A model generated the notes under the pieces. That model worked only from the letters and a program-made list of their open reading frames with translations. It did not search any database and was not told the DNA's origin. Below, piece after piece: positions 1 to 7,940 of a DNA stretch of 11,269 nucleotides. Made by a program: the position numbers and the translations under genes. The DNA comes from JACNLN01 sp964626495 (GTDB lineage Bacteria > Fidelibacterota > Marinisomatia > Marinisomatales > CAZVFT01): assembly GCA_964626495.1 (NCBI GenBank), contig CAZVFT010000082.1:1-11269 (forward strand). The letters run 5' to 3'. Numbering within the stretch: the stretch's first letter is position 1; each line of letters starts with the position of its first letter.

Positions 1-1312
1 AAAATTCCCAGAACCTGACCAATTCCTCCCGAAATTCCTCTATCTTACCCAGCGTCCTCTTTATCCCCTTACTGAACTCGTCCTGTATATTACTAAACCT
101 CTGATATTTCTTATCATCCGTCCTCAATCCATCCATTGTACCTGTATGATCAACAAACTCATTTCTGATACTTTTCACCTCTTCCAGGCTATCATTCATT
201 CCAATAAGAAGACGATCCACCCTGTTAAATGCTGGTAGCAAACTTACATAGGGTGACTCTTCTTCAACTCCATCAACTATCACGGGGATAAGATATGAAG
301 CAAAACGGGTACTGGTAGATTTTGATATTAACTGCTTATGACTTTCCTCTATCCTCATCTCCATATCAACAATATCCTGGCTAAATCCTTTTAATACGTT
401 GGAAAATTCACTTAAAAATTCTAATGATGTTTCACATTTACTTTGTAATTCGGATATTTCTGCTGTGAGGTTTATAAGGGATTTGCTGTGACTATTATAA
501 TTTTCTACCACAGATTGATAAAGATTCCATACCATTTTTTCATCGTTAGATTTTGCTTGTCCTGTCAGAAGATAATCCAAATTTTTCTTTTCAACATTAA
601 TCGAGTCAATTGTAGAAGAAAATAATTGTATGGACTCGTCAAAGTCCATTTGTATTTGTTCTCCTCGCTTATAAGTCTCATAAGCTGAAATGTCCTGAAA
701 TTTTAGATTTAATTCACTTTTCAAATCATCAGCTGTTCCTGAAAATTCTCCTAACTTTTTAGAAGATTGCTCAATGGTAAGTTCAAGTTCTTTATAGAAA
801 TATTTTACTTCTTCCATTTTTTGTAAAAAATCCATTAGAAGCTGATTTAATGGAGTAAGTTTATTCAAGTTTTCAGTCAAGAATAGAATTGAACCTTTCA
901 GAGACTCAGACAGCTTTAATGTTTCTTCCCAATTATCATCTCCTTTTTCCAATGTTTCCACCGATTTTAAAATTCCACGACTGAATTGACTTTTATACTT
1001 TCTATGATCCTCCTCCAATGCAGTCTTCTTTTCGTCAACTGTTTTCATAATCCTTCGATATTCCAAAAACTCATAACGAATAGATAAATAAAACGGAGAC
1101 TTTCTTGTCTCTTTTGGAAATAGAGATATGATATCTCTTCCAACCGACCTGTATTTTATCTTTTCATCATTGTATTGTTTTGACAATCTTTTAACTTGTT
1201 TATCATACTGTTTTTTCCTTAAAGATGAGGTTTGCTCTATTGCCAGAGAAGTTGTGATTATTCCAGATAATAGGAAAATGTAAAGTATGATCAGTTTTTT
1301 ATTTCTCGTCAT
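1..1312 (-). CDS. Unrecognised secreted or membrane-anchored coiled-coil protein, 3' end cut by window edge
   Basis: Reading the minus strand from the ATG at 1312, the frame stays open for 437 codons to the window edge, so only the start of the protein is present. I do not recognise the family. Residues 1-6 are polar and basic (MTRNKK), 7-24 are hydrophobic, and SLA at 22-24 gives a plausible signal-peptidase site; an uncleaved anchor is also possible. The rest is rich in Glu, Lys, Ser, Leu and Gln with few prolines and one cysteine, and looks mostly helical, with heptad-like stretches throughout that suggest a long periplasmic coiled coil. A short, more apolar segment (ASYLIPVIVDG, about residues 341-351) interrupts it. 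There is no good ribosome-binding site before the ATG, unlike most genes here; the signal sequence is the main support for this start. It follows argF by 76 bases. No function is assigned. Confidence 0.85.
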   Translation of the reverse strand, partial: MTRNKKLIILYIFLLSGIITTSLAIEQTSSLRKKQYDKQVKRLSKQYNDEKIKYRSVGRDIISLFPKETRKSPFYLSIRYEFLEYRRIMKTVDEKKTALEEDHRKYKSQFSRGILKSVETLEKGDDNWEETLKLSESLKGSILFLTENLNKLTPLNQLLMDFLQKMEEVKYFYKELELTIEQSSKKLGEFSGTADDLKSELNLKFQDISAYETYKRGEQIQMDFDESIQLFSSTIDSINVEKKNLDYLLTGQAKSNDEKMVWNLYQSVVENYNSHSKSLINLTAEISELQSKCETSLEFLSEFSNVLKGFSQDIVDMEMRIEESHKQLISKSTSTRFASYLIPVIVDGVEEESPYVSLLPAFNRVDRLLIGMNDSLEEVKSIRNEFVDHTGTMDGLRTDDKKYQRFSNIQDEFSKGIKRTLGKIEEFREELVRFWEF

Positions 1313-1388
1313 ACTATATAGAAAAATACCTGACTAGAAACAATTTTCCAGAAAGGTACCTTATTTTTAATACATACAAATATTCTGA

Positions 1389-2312
1389 TTAATGATTGGA
1401 TTGAGTTATCAATGCAACCATAATAGCTTTCTGGATATGAAGACGGTTTTCTGCTTCATCAAATACTATCGAATGATTACCATCTATCACCTCATCGGTG
1501 ACTTCATCCCCACGGTGAGCTGGAAGACAATGCATGAAATATGCCTGTTCACCAGCAATTTCCATTAACTCTTTATCTACCTGAAAAAGTGACAAAATTT
1601 CTTTTCGTACAATTGATTCTGCTTCCTGTCCCATACTTACCCACACATCGGTATAAATAACATCAGCTCCTATGACAGCCTCTTTTGGATCATGGGAGAT
1701 TAAAATCTCGCTCAATCCTGCATTTTTTAGGGCGATCACGGTCTCCTCATCGGGTTCAAATTCTTCAGGACAAGCAATGATCAGTTCCATAGGCAAACGT
1801 TGAGCTAAATTTAACCACGAATGTGCTACATTATTTCCATCTCCTACAAACACAACTTTCAGATCCTCCAAGTTACCACGATGTTCTAAAACAGTGAAAA
1901 TATCCGCCATTACTTGACAGGGGTGATTGTAATCTGTTAATCCATTGATTACCGGAATTGTAGCATATTCCGCAAGCTTTAGAATGTGGTCATGGTCAAA
2001 CACTCGAGCCATAATCATATCGTTGTATCGCGATAGAACCCGGGCTATATCTGCTATAGTTTCACGTTTCCCAAGACCGATATCCGATGGCGATAGATAT
2101 AGAGCATATCCTCCTAATTGGTGGGCTCCAACTTCAAACGATACCCGGGTTCGAGCTGATGGTTTTTGGAAAATCATCGCCAAACTTTTTCCCTGAAAAT
2201 AGTGGTGTGATTTACCTCCCTTCGTCTCCCGTTTCAACTTGGCAGCCAGATCAAACAGCTCGTGAATCTCTTCACTGCTGAAATCGGTGATATGTAAAAA
2301 ATCTTTTTTCAA
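1389..2312 (-). CDS. argF: Ornithine carbamoyltransferase, TTG start
   Basis: This cytoplasmic enzyme of arginine biosynthesis joins carbamoyl phosphate to ornithine to give citrulline and phosphate. The 307-residue length is normal. The carbamoyl-phosphate loop is SARTR at 52-56, with Ala where Thr is commonest. HPCQ lies at 130-133, the second-domain GDGNNV at 157-162, the ornithine-binding SMG loop at 226-228, and the catalytic HCLP at 261-264 followed by AHRGDEV. The SMG and HCLPAHRG motifs separate it from aspartate and acetylornithine carbamoyltransferases. The start codon is TTG: a strong GGGGAGGAGG site at 2319-2328 lies 6 bases upstream, and the next methionine is residue 46, inside the fold. 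It lies 80 bases after hslU and could be read from the same transcript or its own promoter. No other arginine gene is in the window. Confidence 0.96.
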   Translation of the reverse strand: MKKDFLHITDFSSEEIHELFDLAAKLKRETKGGKSHHYFQGKSLAMIFQKPSARTRVSFEVGAHQLGGYALYLSPSDIGLGKRETIADIARVLSRYNDMIMARVFDHDHILKLAEYATIPVINGLTDYNHPCQVMADIFTVLEHRGNLEDLKVVFVGDGNNVAHSWLNLAQRLPMELIIACPEEFEPDEETVIALKNAGLSEILISHDPKEAVIGADVIYTDVWVSMGQEAESIVRKEILSLFQVDKELMEIAGEQAYFMHCLPAHRGDEVTDEVIDGNHSIVFDEAENRLHIQKAIMVALITQSNH

Positions 2313-2318
2313 TTATAA

Positions 2319-2328
2319 CCTCCTCCCC
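2319..2328 (-). promoter_or_regulatory. Strong ribosome-binding site that fixes the argF TTG start
   Basis: On the minus strand this reads GGGGAGGAGG, and it is separated from the TTG at 2312 by six bases (TTATAA). No ATG or GTG at suitable spacing gives an intact N-terminus, so this site decides the start. Confidence 0.85.
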
Positions 2329-2348
2329 AGTTGAATGAAACCTTAGCG

Positions 2349-2373
2349 GGTAATATTCCTAGTAAATATCACC
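2349..2373 (+). terminator. Hairpin plus T-run in hslU-argF gap, terminator-like only on the plus strand
   Basis: The arms GGTAATATT (2349-2357) and AATATCACC (2365-2373) pair over nine positions with one mismatch or wobble around a seven-base loop. On the plus strand the hairpin is followed at once by TTTTTT (2374-2379), the layout of an intrinsic terminator. All genes here lie on the minus strand, where the T-run becomes an A-run before the hairpin, so it would not act as a classical terminator for hslU. It may stop antisense transcription or act as an operator or leader hairpin for argF. The stem is AT-rich and weak. Confidence 0.35.
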
Positions 2374-2392
2374 TTTTTTCACGATACTGATA

Positions 2393-3733
2393 TCACAGAA
2401 TGTACCTACTCAAGTCCCTATCCTTAACAATATCAGCAAGCTTTTCCTTAACCAATTCTTTGGTAACCGTGATTGTTTCATTCTCCTCACCTGATTTTTC
2501 ATAAAGGATATCTTCCAATAATGTCGTCATTACGGTATGTAATCTACGGGCACCAATATTTTCCGTTGCTTCATTAACCTCCGTGGCAATTTCAGCGATC
2601 TTTCGTATAGCAGCTTTTGTAAATTTTAATGCAATTTTTTCCGTCTCAAGCAGTGCTGTATATTGTTTGATTAAAGCGTTTTGTGGATGAGTGAGGATAT
2701 TCACGAAGTCTTCGGTTGATAAATTGTTCAGCTCCACCCGTATGGGAAACCGTCCCTGCAATTCAGGTATCATATCCGATGGACTGGAGTTATGAAAAGC
2801 TCCTGCTGCAATAAAAAGAACATGGTCAGTTTTCATAACACCATATTTGGTGATGATATTACACCCTTCTACGATAGGAAGAATATCCCTCTGAACCCCT
2901 TCACGAGACACATCAGGTCCAACTCCACCGGTCTTTCCAACTATTTTATCAATCTCGTCAAGAAAGACAATCCCGGATTGTTCCAGGCGCTCCTTAGCCA
3001 GTTTACGGACTTCTTCATGGTCAATCAATTTTGAGGCTTCTTCAACTCGGATTATCTCTCGAGCTTCTGAAACTGTGGTTCTGCGTCGTTTCTGCTTTCT
3101 GGGAATGGAACTGCCAAATATTTCCTGCAAATTCACTCCCATTTCCTCAATCCCTACAGGACCAAACACCTGCATAAAAGGAGTAGATTCATCTGGAACA
3201 TCAATCTCCACAATCCTATCCTCAAATTCACCTTTTTTCAATTTGCTTCGCAATTTTTCACGTGTTCGTTGACGTCGTTCAGCTGTTTCCGATGATTCAC
3301 CCTTTCTCTGACCCTTTTCATCACCAGGAAATAAAATATCCAGTAACCGTTCATTAGCCATCTTCTTAGCAGTGGTTTGTACCTCTTGTTCCTTCTCTCT
3401 CCTGACCATTGAAACTGCCAGGTCCAACAGATCCCGAACGATGGATTCTACATCTCTGCCTACATAACCAACTTCGGTAAATTTAGAAGCTTCAACTTTA
3501 ATAAACGGAGCTTTTGCCAGTGAAGCTAATCGGCGAGCAATCTCTGTTTTCCCCACACCTGTCGAACCGATAAGAATGATATTGTTGGGGATAATTTCTT
3601 CCCGTAATTCCTCAGAAAGTTGCTGCCGTCGCCACCGATTCCGAAGGGCAATGCCAACTGATTTTTTTGCCTCCTCCTGCCCAACGATGTATTTATCCAG
3701 TTCTCTGACTATTTGTTTCGGCGTCAGATCCAT
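2393..3733 (-). CDS. hslU: HslU (ClpY), ATPase subunit of the HslUV protease
   Basis: This AAA+ unfoldase forms a hexamer that caps the HslV peptidase and threads substrates into it using ATP, in the cytoplasm. At 446 residues it has the family's usual size. Walker A is GSTGVGKT at 56-63, the pore loop GYVG at 89-92, the charged intermediate domain at about 110-240, and Walker B IVFLDE at 255-260 with D259 and E260. An arginine-finger region (ELQGRFPIRVEL) follows, and the C-terminus LSRYIL is the conserved tail that inserts into HslV and activates it. The ATG shares its A with the hslV stop (TAATG), and GGAG in the hslV coding end supplies the ribosome-binding site, so translation of the two is probably coupled. 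The tail and GYVG loop distinguish it from ClpX. Confidence 0.98.
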   Translation of the reverse strand: MDLTPKQIVRELDKYIVGQEEAKKSVGIALRNRWRRQQLSEELREEIIPNNIILIGSTGVGKTEIARRLASLAKAPFIKVEASKFTEVGYVGRDVESIVRDLLDLAVSMVRREKEQEVQTTAKKMANERLLDILFPGDEKGQRKGESSETAERRQRTREKLRSKLKKGEFEDRIVEIDVPDESTPFMQVFGPVGIEEMGVNLQEIFGSSIPRKQKRRRTTVSEAREIIRVEEASKLIDHEEVRKLAKERLEQSGIVFLDEIDKIVGKTGGVGPDVSREGVQRDILPIVEGCNIITKYGVMKTDHVLFIAAGAFHNSSPSDMIPELQGRFPIRVELNNLSTEDFVNILTHPQNALIKQYTALLETEKIALKFTKAAIRKIAEIATEVNEATENIGARRLHTVMTTLLEDILYEKSGEENETITVTKELVKEKLADIVKDRDLSRYIL

Positions 3734-4272
3734 TATGTCAACTCCAATATTGTTAATTGGTTATTGGTATAAATGCAAATATCTGCAGTGATTTTTAGGG
3801 CTTTTCTCACCACCTGCTTGGGACTGTACTTCTTCTCCTCAAGATAAGCTAATGCTGCAGCATGAGCATATCCCGCCCCAGAACCGATGGCAATCACAGG
3901 TCCGTCTGGCTCCACCACATTTCCATCCCCAGAAACAATGTAACTGCTTCCCCTATCCATCAGGGCTAACATAGCATCAAGATGGCGAAGGTATTTGTCA
4001 GTTCTCCAATCCTTCGCCAATTCCACCACCGATCGTTGAAGTTGACCACCGTATTCATCTAACTTTGATTCAAATTTTTCGAATAGGGTAAATGCATCTG
4101 CAGCAGCGCCAGCAAAACCACCTAAAATCTCATTTTTACCTGAGGTGAATTTCCTCACCTTCACCGCCTTCTGTTTCAATTGCATATCACCATGGGTTAC
4201 CTGACCATCACCACCCATAGCTGAACTTTTACCCAAGCGAATACCAAGAATTGTCGTGGAATGAAATATCAT
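3733..4272 (-). CDS. hslV: HslV (ClpQ), threonine peptidase subunit of the HslUV protease
   Basis: This proteasome-type peptidase forms two stacked hexamers that degrade proteins unfolded by HslU. I start it at the ATG at 4272, giving 179 residues, because GGGAGGAT lies five bases upstream (core 4278-4283) and the homology begins here; an in-frame upstream TTG at 4296 would place that site inside the gene. The N-terminus is MIFHS followed by TTILGIR. By analogy with the family, a five-residue propeptide is removed to expose Thr6 as the catalytic nucleophile. Conserved blocks follow: GGDGQVTHGD, GGFAGAAADAFTLFE, ELAKDWRTDKYLR, AIGSGAGYAHAAA and ADICIYTNN. It overlaps hslU by one base. The 252 bases upstream, which separate it from hflC, contain a hairpin cluster. 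Confidence 0.97.
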   Translation of the reverse strand: MIFHSTTILGIRLGKSSAMGGDGQVTHGDMQLKQKAVKVRKFTSGKNEILGGFAGAAADAFTLFEKFESKLDEYGGQLQRSVVELAKDWRTDKYLRHLDAMLALMDRGSSYIVSGDGNVVEPDGPVIAIGSGAGYAHAAALAYLEEKKYSPKQVVRKALKITADICIYTNNQLTILELT

Positions 4273-4297
4273 TTTATCCTCCCTTTTCAATAGCAAG

Positions 4298-4492
4298 TAA
4301 CCACCATATTTAATGGTAAATCTACTATGTCACCAGACACCATTCACCTCTCCACCTCCTCCGCAGGAGACCCTCCGGGTCGAAAGAGTCCCTTCGGGAC
4401 GCTCACTAGTTACCGCTCACCAGGGCTCGCCGTGGCAGCTACGCCGAGGCTTACAACTCACCAGTTCACTACTAACCACCAACAAAATATGG
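4298..4492. repeat. Possible small mobile or repetitive element around the hairpin cluster
   Basis: An inverted pair, CCATATTT at 4304-4311 and AAATATGG at 4485-4492, brackets the GC-rich hairpin cluster. A nine-base direct repeat, TAACCACCA, occurs at 4298-4306 and 4473-4481. TCACCAG recurs at 4330-4336, 4417-4423 and 4458-4464. The region encodes nothing convincing on either strand and is visibly richer in GC than its surroundings from about 4345 to 4450. This pattern suits a MITE- or REP-like insertion between hflC and hslV, but the direct and inverted repeats are not nested as clean target duplications and terminal repeats, so the element boundaries are uncertain. Confidence 0.4.
4359..4448. 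repeat. Cluster of four small GC-rich hairpins between hslV and hflC
   Basis: In order on the plus strand: CTCC-GCA-GGAG (4359-4369), GACCC-TCC-GGGTC (4369-4381), GTCCC-TTC-GGGAC (4388-4400), and a longer imperfect stem from CTCG (4426-4429) to CGAG (4445-4448) with one mismatch and one wobble. The first three have three-base loops and four- or five-base stems. None has a T-run on either strand, so they are not ordinary intrinsic terminators. In the minus-strand transcript they lie after hflC and before hslV, where they could shape mRNA stability or termination. The rest of the 4273-4524 gap shows only the hslV ribosome-binding site. Confidence 0.7.
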
Positions 4493-4524
4493 ATAATTCA
4501 TACAGTTTATAGAACATAGCCATT

Positions 4525-5460
4525 TTATTTTGCTTGTCCAAGATATCGCAGAAAATCACCATCGGTAGTCAACACAAGGATAGTCCCCTCATCTATTACA
4601 TCTCTGAAGGTTTCCATTGTCTTATAGAAACGATAGAATTCTGCATCACTCCTGTATGCTTCTGCGTAAATATCTGCTGCCTTGGCGTCAGCCCTCCCTT
4701 TAATCTCCTGCGACTGACGGTATGCTTCTGAAGTGATTTCTTTGAGTTCCCGTTCCCTCCGACCGTTCCAACGTGCTGATTCACCTGCTCCTTCAGATCG
4801 AAAACGCTCAGCAATTCTATTTCGCTCTGAGATCATTCGATTGTAAACCTCTGTCCGAACTTCTCTGACATAGTTGATTCGTTTAAAACGGAAGTCCAGG
4901 ATTTCTATCCCAAGATCCTCTGTACGCTTCTGTGCTGCGTTAAGTACTTCCTCAGCAAGCTTGCTTCTACCCTGTTCAATAACCTCGTATTTCTCAGGTT
5001 CTATACCCAACACCTCTTCCACTACGGCAAACTCGCGATTGCTGGAACGCACCACTTCTATAAGGTCGTGGTTTGCAACAATGTTGCGGACCTCACCATC
5101 AAGAATGTCGTCAAGCCGTGATTGAGCACCTAACTCATCTCGCAACCTTTCAAGGTATTTAAGCGGATCAATTATTTGCCAGCGAGCATAGGTATCAACA
5201 TGAATAAATCGCTTATCCCGCGTTGGTATCTGATTCGGATCACCATCCCATTCAAGGAATCGTTTATCAAAGTAATTTGCCTTCTGGATGAAGGGTATTT
5301 TAACCTTTAAACCGGAAGTATTGATTGGATCTCCCCTTGGGTCACCAAACTGTGTTATTACAACTTGCTGGGTTTCATCGACAACAAAGAAAGAGCCTCC
5401 GACGACCATAATACCCAGAAGAATTAAGATAGTGACAACAATCATTACAACGTTCTTCAT
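4525..5460 (-). CDS. hflC: HflC, SPFH/band 7 membrane protein, modulator of FtsH
   Basis: HflC pairs with HflK in a large inner-membrane cage that surrounds and restrains the FtsH protease. The 311 residues start with a membrane helix at about 4-27, then the band 7 domain (DETQQVVITQFGDP, GLKVKIPFIQ, DKRFLEWDGDPNQIPTRDK, YARWQIIDP), then a long charged helical region of coiled-coil type (ERNRIAERFRSEGAGESAR, ADAKAADIYAEAYRSDAEFYRFYKTMETFR), ending in DGDFLRYL. These blocks match HflC rather than a generic stomatin or prohibitin. The ATG overlaps the hflK stop as ATGA, and a near-perfect AAAGGAGGT at 5467-5475 sits six bases upstream, so both proteins should be made together and in large amounts. 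Confidence 0.97.
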   Translation of the reverse strand: MKNVVMIVVTILILLGIMVVGGSFFVVDETQQVVITQFGDPRGDPINTSGLKVKIPFIQKANYFDKRFLEWDGDPNQIPTRDKRFIHVDTYARWQIIDPLKYLERLRDELGAQSRLDDILDGEVRNIVANHDLIEVVRSSNREFAVVEEVLGIEPEKYEVIEQGRSKLAEEVLNAAQKRTEDLGIEILDFRFKRINYVREVRTEVYNRMISERNRIAERFRSEGAGESARWNGRRERELKEITSEAYRQSQEIKGRADAKAADIYAEAYRSDAEFYRFYKTMETFRDVIDEGTILVLTTDGDFLRYLGQAK

Positions 5461-6434
5461 TGTTTTACCTCCTTTCCCAACGGTAATAATGGCAGGACAC
5501 CTTTCAGTTCTTTATCCAGAACAATCTTCTGCTTCACGTTGGGATAAACTGCACCCATAGTTTCAAGAAAAATCCGATTCCGGGTCACCTCTGGTGCCCT
5601 TTTGTATGCAGCGAGCAATGCCTTGAATAACTCTGCATCACCTTTAGCCCGATTGATACGTTCAGTCGCATATCCCTGCGCTCTCTGGATTACTTGTTCT
5701 GCTTCACCACTGGCACGGGGAATGACACGATTATACTCAGCTTCCGCCTCGTTTATCATGCGTTCCTTCTCCTGCTGTGCCTGATTTACTTCGTTGAATG
5801 CTGGCTTAACTTTATCGGGTGGATTTACATCCTTCAGCACGATCTGCTCTATTTTGAGTCCTGTATCATACTGATCACAAAGTTCCTGAAGTTGCTTCTC
5901 AACTATAGAGGCAATCTCCTGCCTTCCAATTGTCAGGACCTCGTTGATGCTCCTATCTCCTATTATCTCCCTCATGACTGCCTCATTCATATCACGAAAC
6001 GTATCGCTTACATTCCGGACCTTAAACAGGTACTTATATGGATCACTAACCCTATACTGGGTCGTCCATTCCACCGTTGCCACATTGAGATCGCCAGTCA
6101 ACATCAGAGACTCGCCAGTAGCTCCCCCTGTAATATACTGGGTGCGAACTCCAGGACGGGCTGTTCTGAAACCGAATTCCTCCTTCAGTTGTCTCTGAAC
6201 TGGAACCTTATCTACCGTCTGGACTGGGTAGGGCCACTTGAAGCGAAGTCCCGGTGTCACCAAGCGGGTGTACTTACCAAAAGTCAGCACCACCCCAACC
6301 TCCTCGGGAGCTACTGTAAATGCTGAACTCCATAGGAGGAGTATTACCACCAGAACAAGAACGATAGCAATCCATCCTATATTAAATTCAGGGATTTTGA
6401 CTTCTCTATCCCCGATTACTATTTTTTGAGTCAT
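5457..6434 (-). CDS. hflK: HflK, SPFH/band 7 membrane protein, modulator of FtsH
   Basis: HflK is the partner of HflC in the FtsH-binding cage. The 325 residues have a short N-terminal segment, one membrane helix at about 20-39, and a band 7 domain beginning VAPEEVGVVLTFGKYTRLV with GLRFKWPYPVQTVDKVPVQ, typical of HflK. A Glu/Ala/Arg-rich helical region follows (NEAEAEYNRVIPRASGEAEQ, GYATERINRAKGDAELFKAL). It lacks the long Gly-rich cytoplasmic extension of E. coli HflK (419 residues), so it is a compact form. The ATG at 6434 has AAAGGAGA about seven bases upstream. It lies 70 bases after rpoN and overlaps hflC by four bases. Confidence 0.96.
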   Translation of the reverse strand: MTQKIVIGDREVKIPEFNIGWIAIVLVLVVILLLWSSAFTVAPEEVGVVLTFGKYTRLVTPGLRFKWPYPVQTVDKVPVQRQLKEEFGFRTARPGVRTQYITGGATGESLMLTGDLNVATVEWTTQYRVSDPYKYLFKVRNVSDTFRDMNEAVMREIIGDRSINEVLTIGRQEIASIVEKQLQELCDQYDTGLKIEQIVLKDVNPPDKVKPAFNEVNQAQQEKERMINEAEAEYNRVIPRASGEAEQVIQRAQGYATERINRAKGDAELFKALLAAYKRAPEVTRNRIFLETMGAVYPNVKQKIVLDKELKGVLPLLPLGKEVKQ

Positions 6435-6504
6435 TGTTATTCTCCTTTATTTAAACTAATATTTTTCCACAAGACAAGCGATATGTAATCATAGACGAAA
6501 AGTT

Positions 6505-7863
6505 TTAAAGAGCTCTCCGTAATCGTGCTACGGAAATTTTCATCTGTTCTCGATATTTTGCAACTGTTCGGCGAGCGATAGGATATCCTTTCTCCTTCAT
6601 TAATTTCGCCAGCTTTTCATCAGAAAGAGGATTCCTCTTATTCTCATCAGCAATAACCTTTCTCAACTTTTCCTTTACAATCTTTGTTGATATCTCTTCG
6701 CCCCTCTCAGTAGCAATTCCCCCTGAAAAGAAATGTTTCAATTCAAATATCCCGTACGGTGTCTGAACATATTTCCCACGAGTCACTCTACTAATGGTAG
6801 AAACATCCATATCTATCAGATCTGCCACATCTTTTAATACCATTGGTTTTAATAACGATATTTCACCATTAAAAAAATCAGGTTGAAGATGTATAATTGC
6901 CTTTACCACCTTCATGATTGTTATCTGCCTTTGCTGTACTGCTTGAACAAACCACTGTGCCGATTCTATCTTTTTTTTGACAAATTTTTTCACATCCGAA
7001 TTTGAATTGCTCTCTGAACTCATCATACTCAAGTATGTCGGAGATATCTGGATATCGGGAAGATTTGAATCACTCAACGTCACTACAAATTCACCATCTA
7101 CCTCTTCAACATCAACATCAGGAATAATGTATTCAGCATCAGAAGTTGGAGGTCCTTCCCAAGGTTTGGGATTCAGGTGAGAAATCTCATCGATAGCTTC
7201 ATTCAATTCATCTTGACTACACTGTAAATCCTCCATCAATCTCTCAAATCGCCTGTTAGCAAAGTCATCGAAATGATCAAACACAATTTTTAAGGCAAGA
7301 TTGTTGTCTCCCTGAACCTCCAACTGAATTTTAAGACATTCCTGTAAATCCCTCGCTCCGATGCCTACAGGATAAAGTTTTTGAACTAACATAAGAATAT
7401 CTTCAACCTTTTCAACGGGCTCGTTCAACCGATCAGCAATGATCTCTAATTCTGTATCCAGATATCCGTGGTCATCGATATTCCATACAATCTCTTCACT
7501 AATTCGTCGTTCATCCTGAGAGATATCAAGTTGGTGAATCTGAGTAATAAGATGATCAATAGGATTCAACCGCTCCTTGATGGGTATACTAGGATTTTCC
7601 CTGTTTCGCTCATATCTCGTACGCAGATTAAAATCGTCAGGGCTATTCAAAATTTCGTCCCATTCAATGTCATCATCTTCTTGAGACTCTGAGTTAGCAT
7701 TTTCTGGTTCCACTTCTTTCAATTCGAGCACAGGATTATCTTCCAATTCCTGGGCAATCCTTTGTTCAAGATCTATTAAATTTAGCTGTAGCAGGGTTGT
7801 CTGAAGAATCTGCTGCGGAGATAGCTTCTGTTTTTGATCTAATGACTGTTTTATTTCTACCAT
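6505..7863 (-). CDS. rpoN: RNA polymerase sigma-54 factor
   Basis: Sigma-54 directs RNA polymerase to -24/-12 promoters and needs an AAA+ activator to open DNA. The 452 residues show the family layout: a Gln/Leu-rich activator-contact region at about 5-45 (QKLSPQQILQTTLLQLNLID), an acidic linker at about 50-80, a core-binding domain, the DNA-binding block at about 357-381 (ISRVTRGKYVQTPYGIFELK, then HFFSGG), and a perfect RpoN box ARRTVAKYRE at 430-439 near the C-terminus. No activator gene is in the window, and I saw no convincing -24/-12 promoter before any gene. The ribosome-binding site is weak (CGGGATAA directly before ATG). Its position downstream of lptB is common in diderm bacteria, but here a 192-base gap with a large inverted repeat separates the two. 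Confidence 0.98.
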   Translation of the reverse strand: MVEIKQSLDQKQKLSPQQILQTTLLQLNLIDLEQRIAQELEDNPVLELKEVEPENANSESQEDDDIEWDEILNSPDDFNLRTRYERNRENPSIPIKERLNPIDHLITQIHQLDISQDERRISEEIVWNIDDHGYLDTELEIIADRLNEPVEKVEDILMLVQKLYPVGIGARDLQECLKIQLEVQGDNNLALKIVFDHFDDFANRRFERLMEDLQCSQDELNEAIDEISHLNPKPWEGPPTSDAEYIIPDVDVEEVDGEFVVTLSDSNLPDIQISPTYLSMMSSESNSNSDVKKFVKKKIESAQWFVQAVQQRQITIMKVVKAIIHLQPDFFNGEISLLKPMVLKDVADLIDMDVSTISRVTRGKYVQTPYGIFELKHFFSGGIATERGEEISTKIVKEKLRKVIADENKRNPLSDEKLAKLMKEKGYPIARRTVAKYREQMKISVARLRRAL

Positions 7864-7940
7864 TTATCCCGAATTATTCATAAGCGTTGCTTCCCACAAA
7901 ACGTATTACACCCATAACAAATTGTTTTTCATTTCGATAC

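Noticed and set aside
1318..1347. TTGTTT and TATATA about 17 bases apart before the coiled-coil gene, a possible promoter
   Set aside because: The predicted start of transcription would fall within or after the ATG, and AT-rich sequence gives such matches by chance.
4273..4296. Eight-residue N-terminal extension of HslV from an upstream TTG
   Set aside because: It would translate through the strong GGGAGGAT site that serves the ATG at 4272, and HslV homology begins after that ATG.
4313..4519. Plus-strand ORFs of 61 to 68 residues in the hslV-hflC gap
   Set aside because: They translate the hairpin cluster, have Pro/Ser/Thr-rich low-complexity content, no ribosome-binding site and run against all the neighbours.
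5711..5726. TGGCACG resembling the -24 part of a sigma-54 promoter
   Set aside because: The required GC of the -12 element is missing (ATGAC), and it lies inside hflK on the non-coding strand.
5694..6326. Plus-strand ORF of 210 codons inside hflK
   Set aside because: It lies opposite a clear hflK gene, has no ribosome-binding site, and its composition is that of an antisense shadow.
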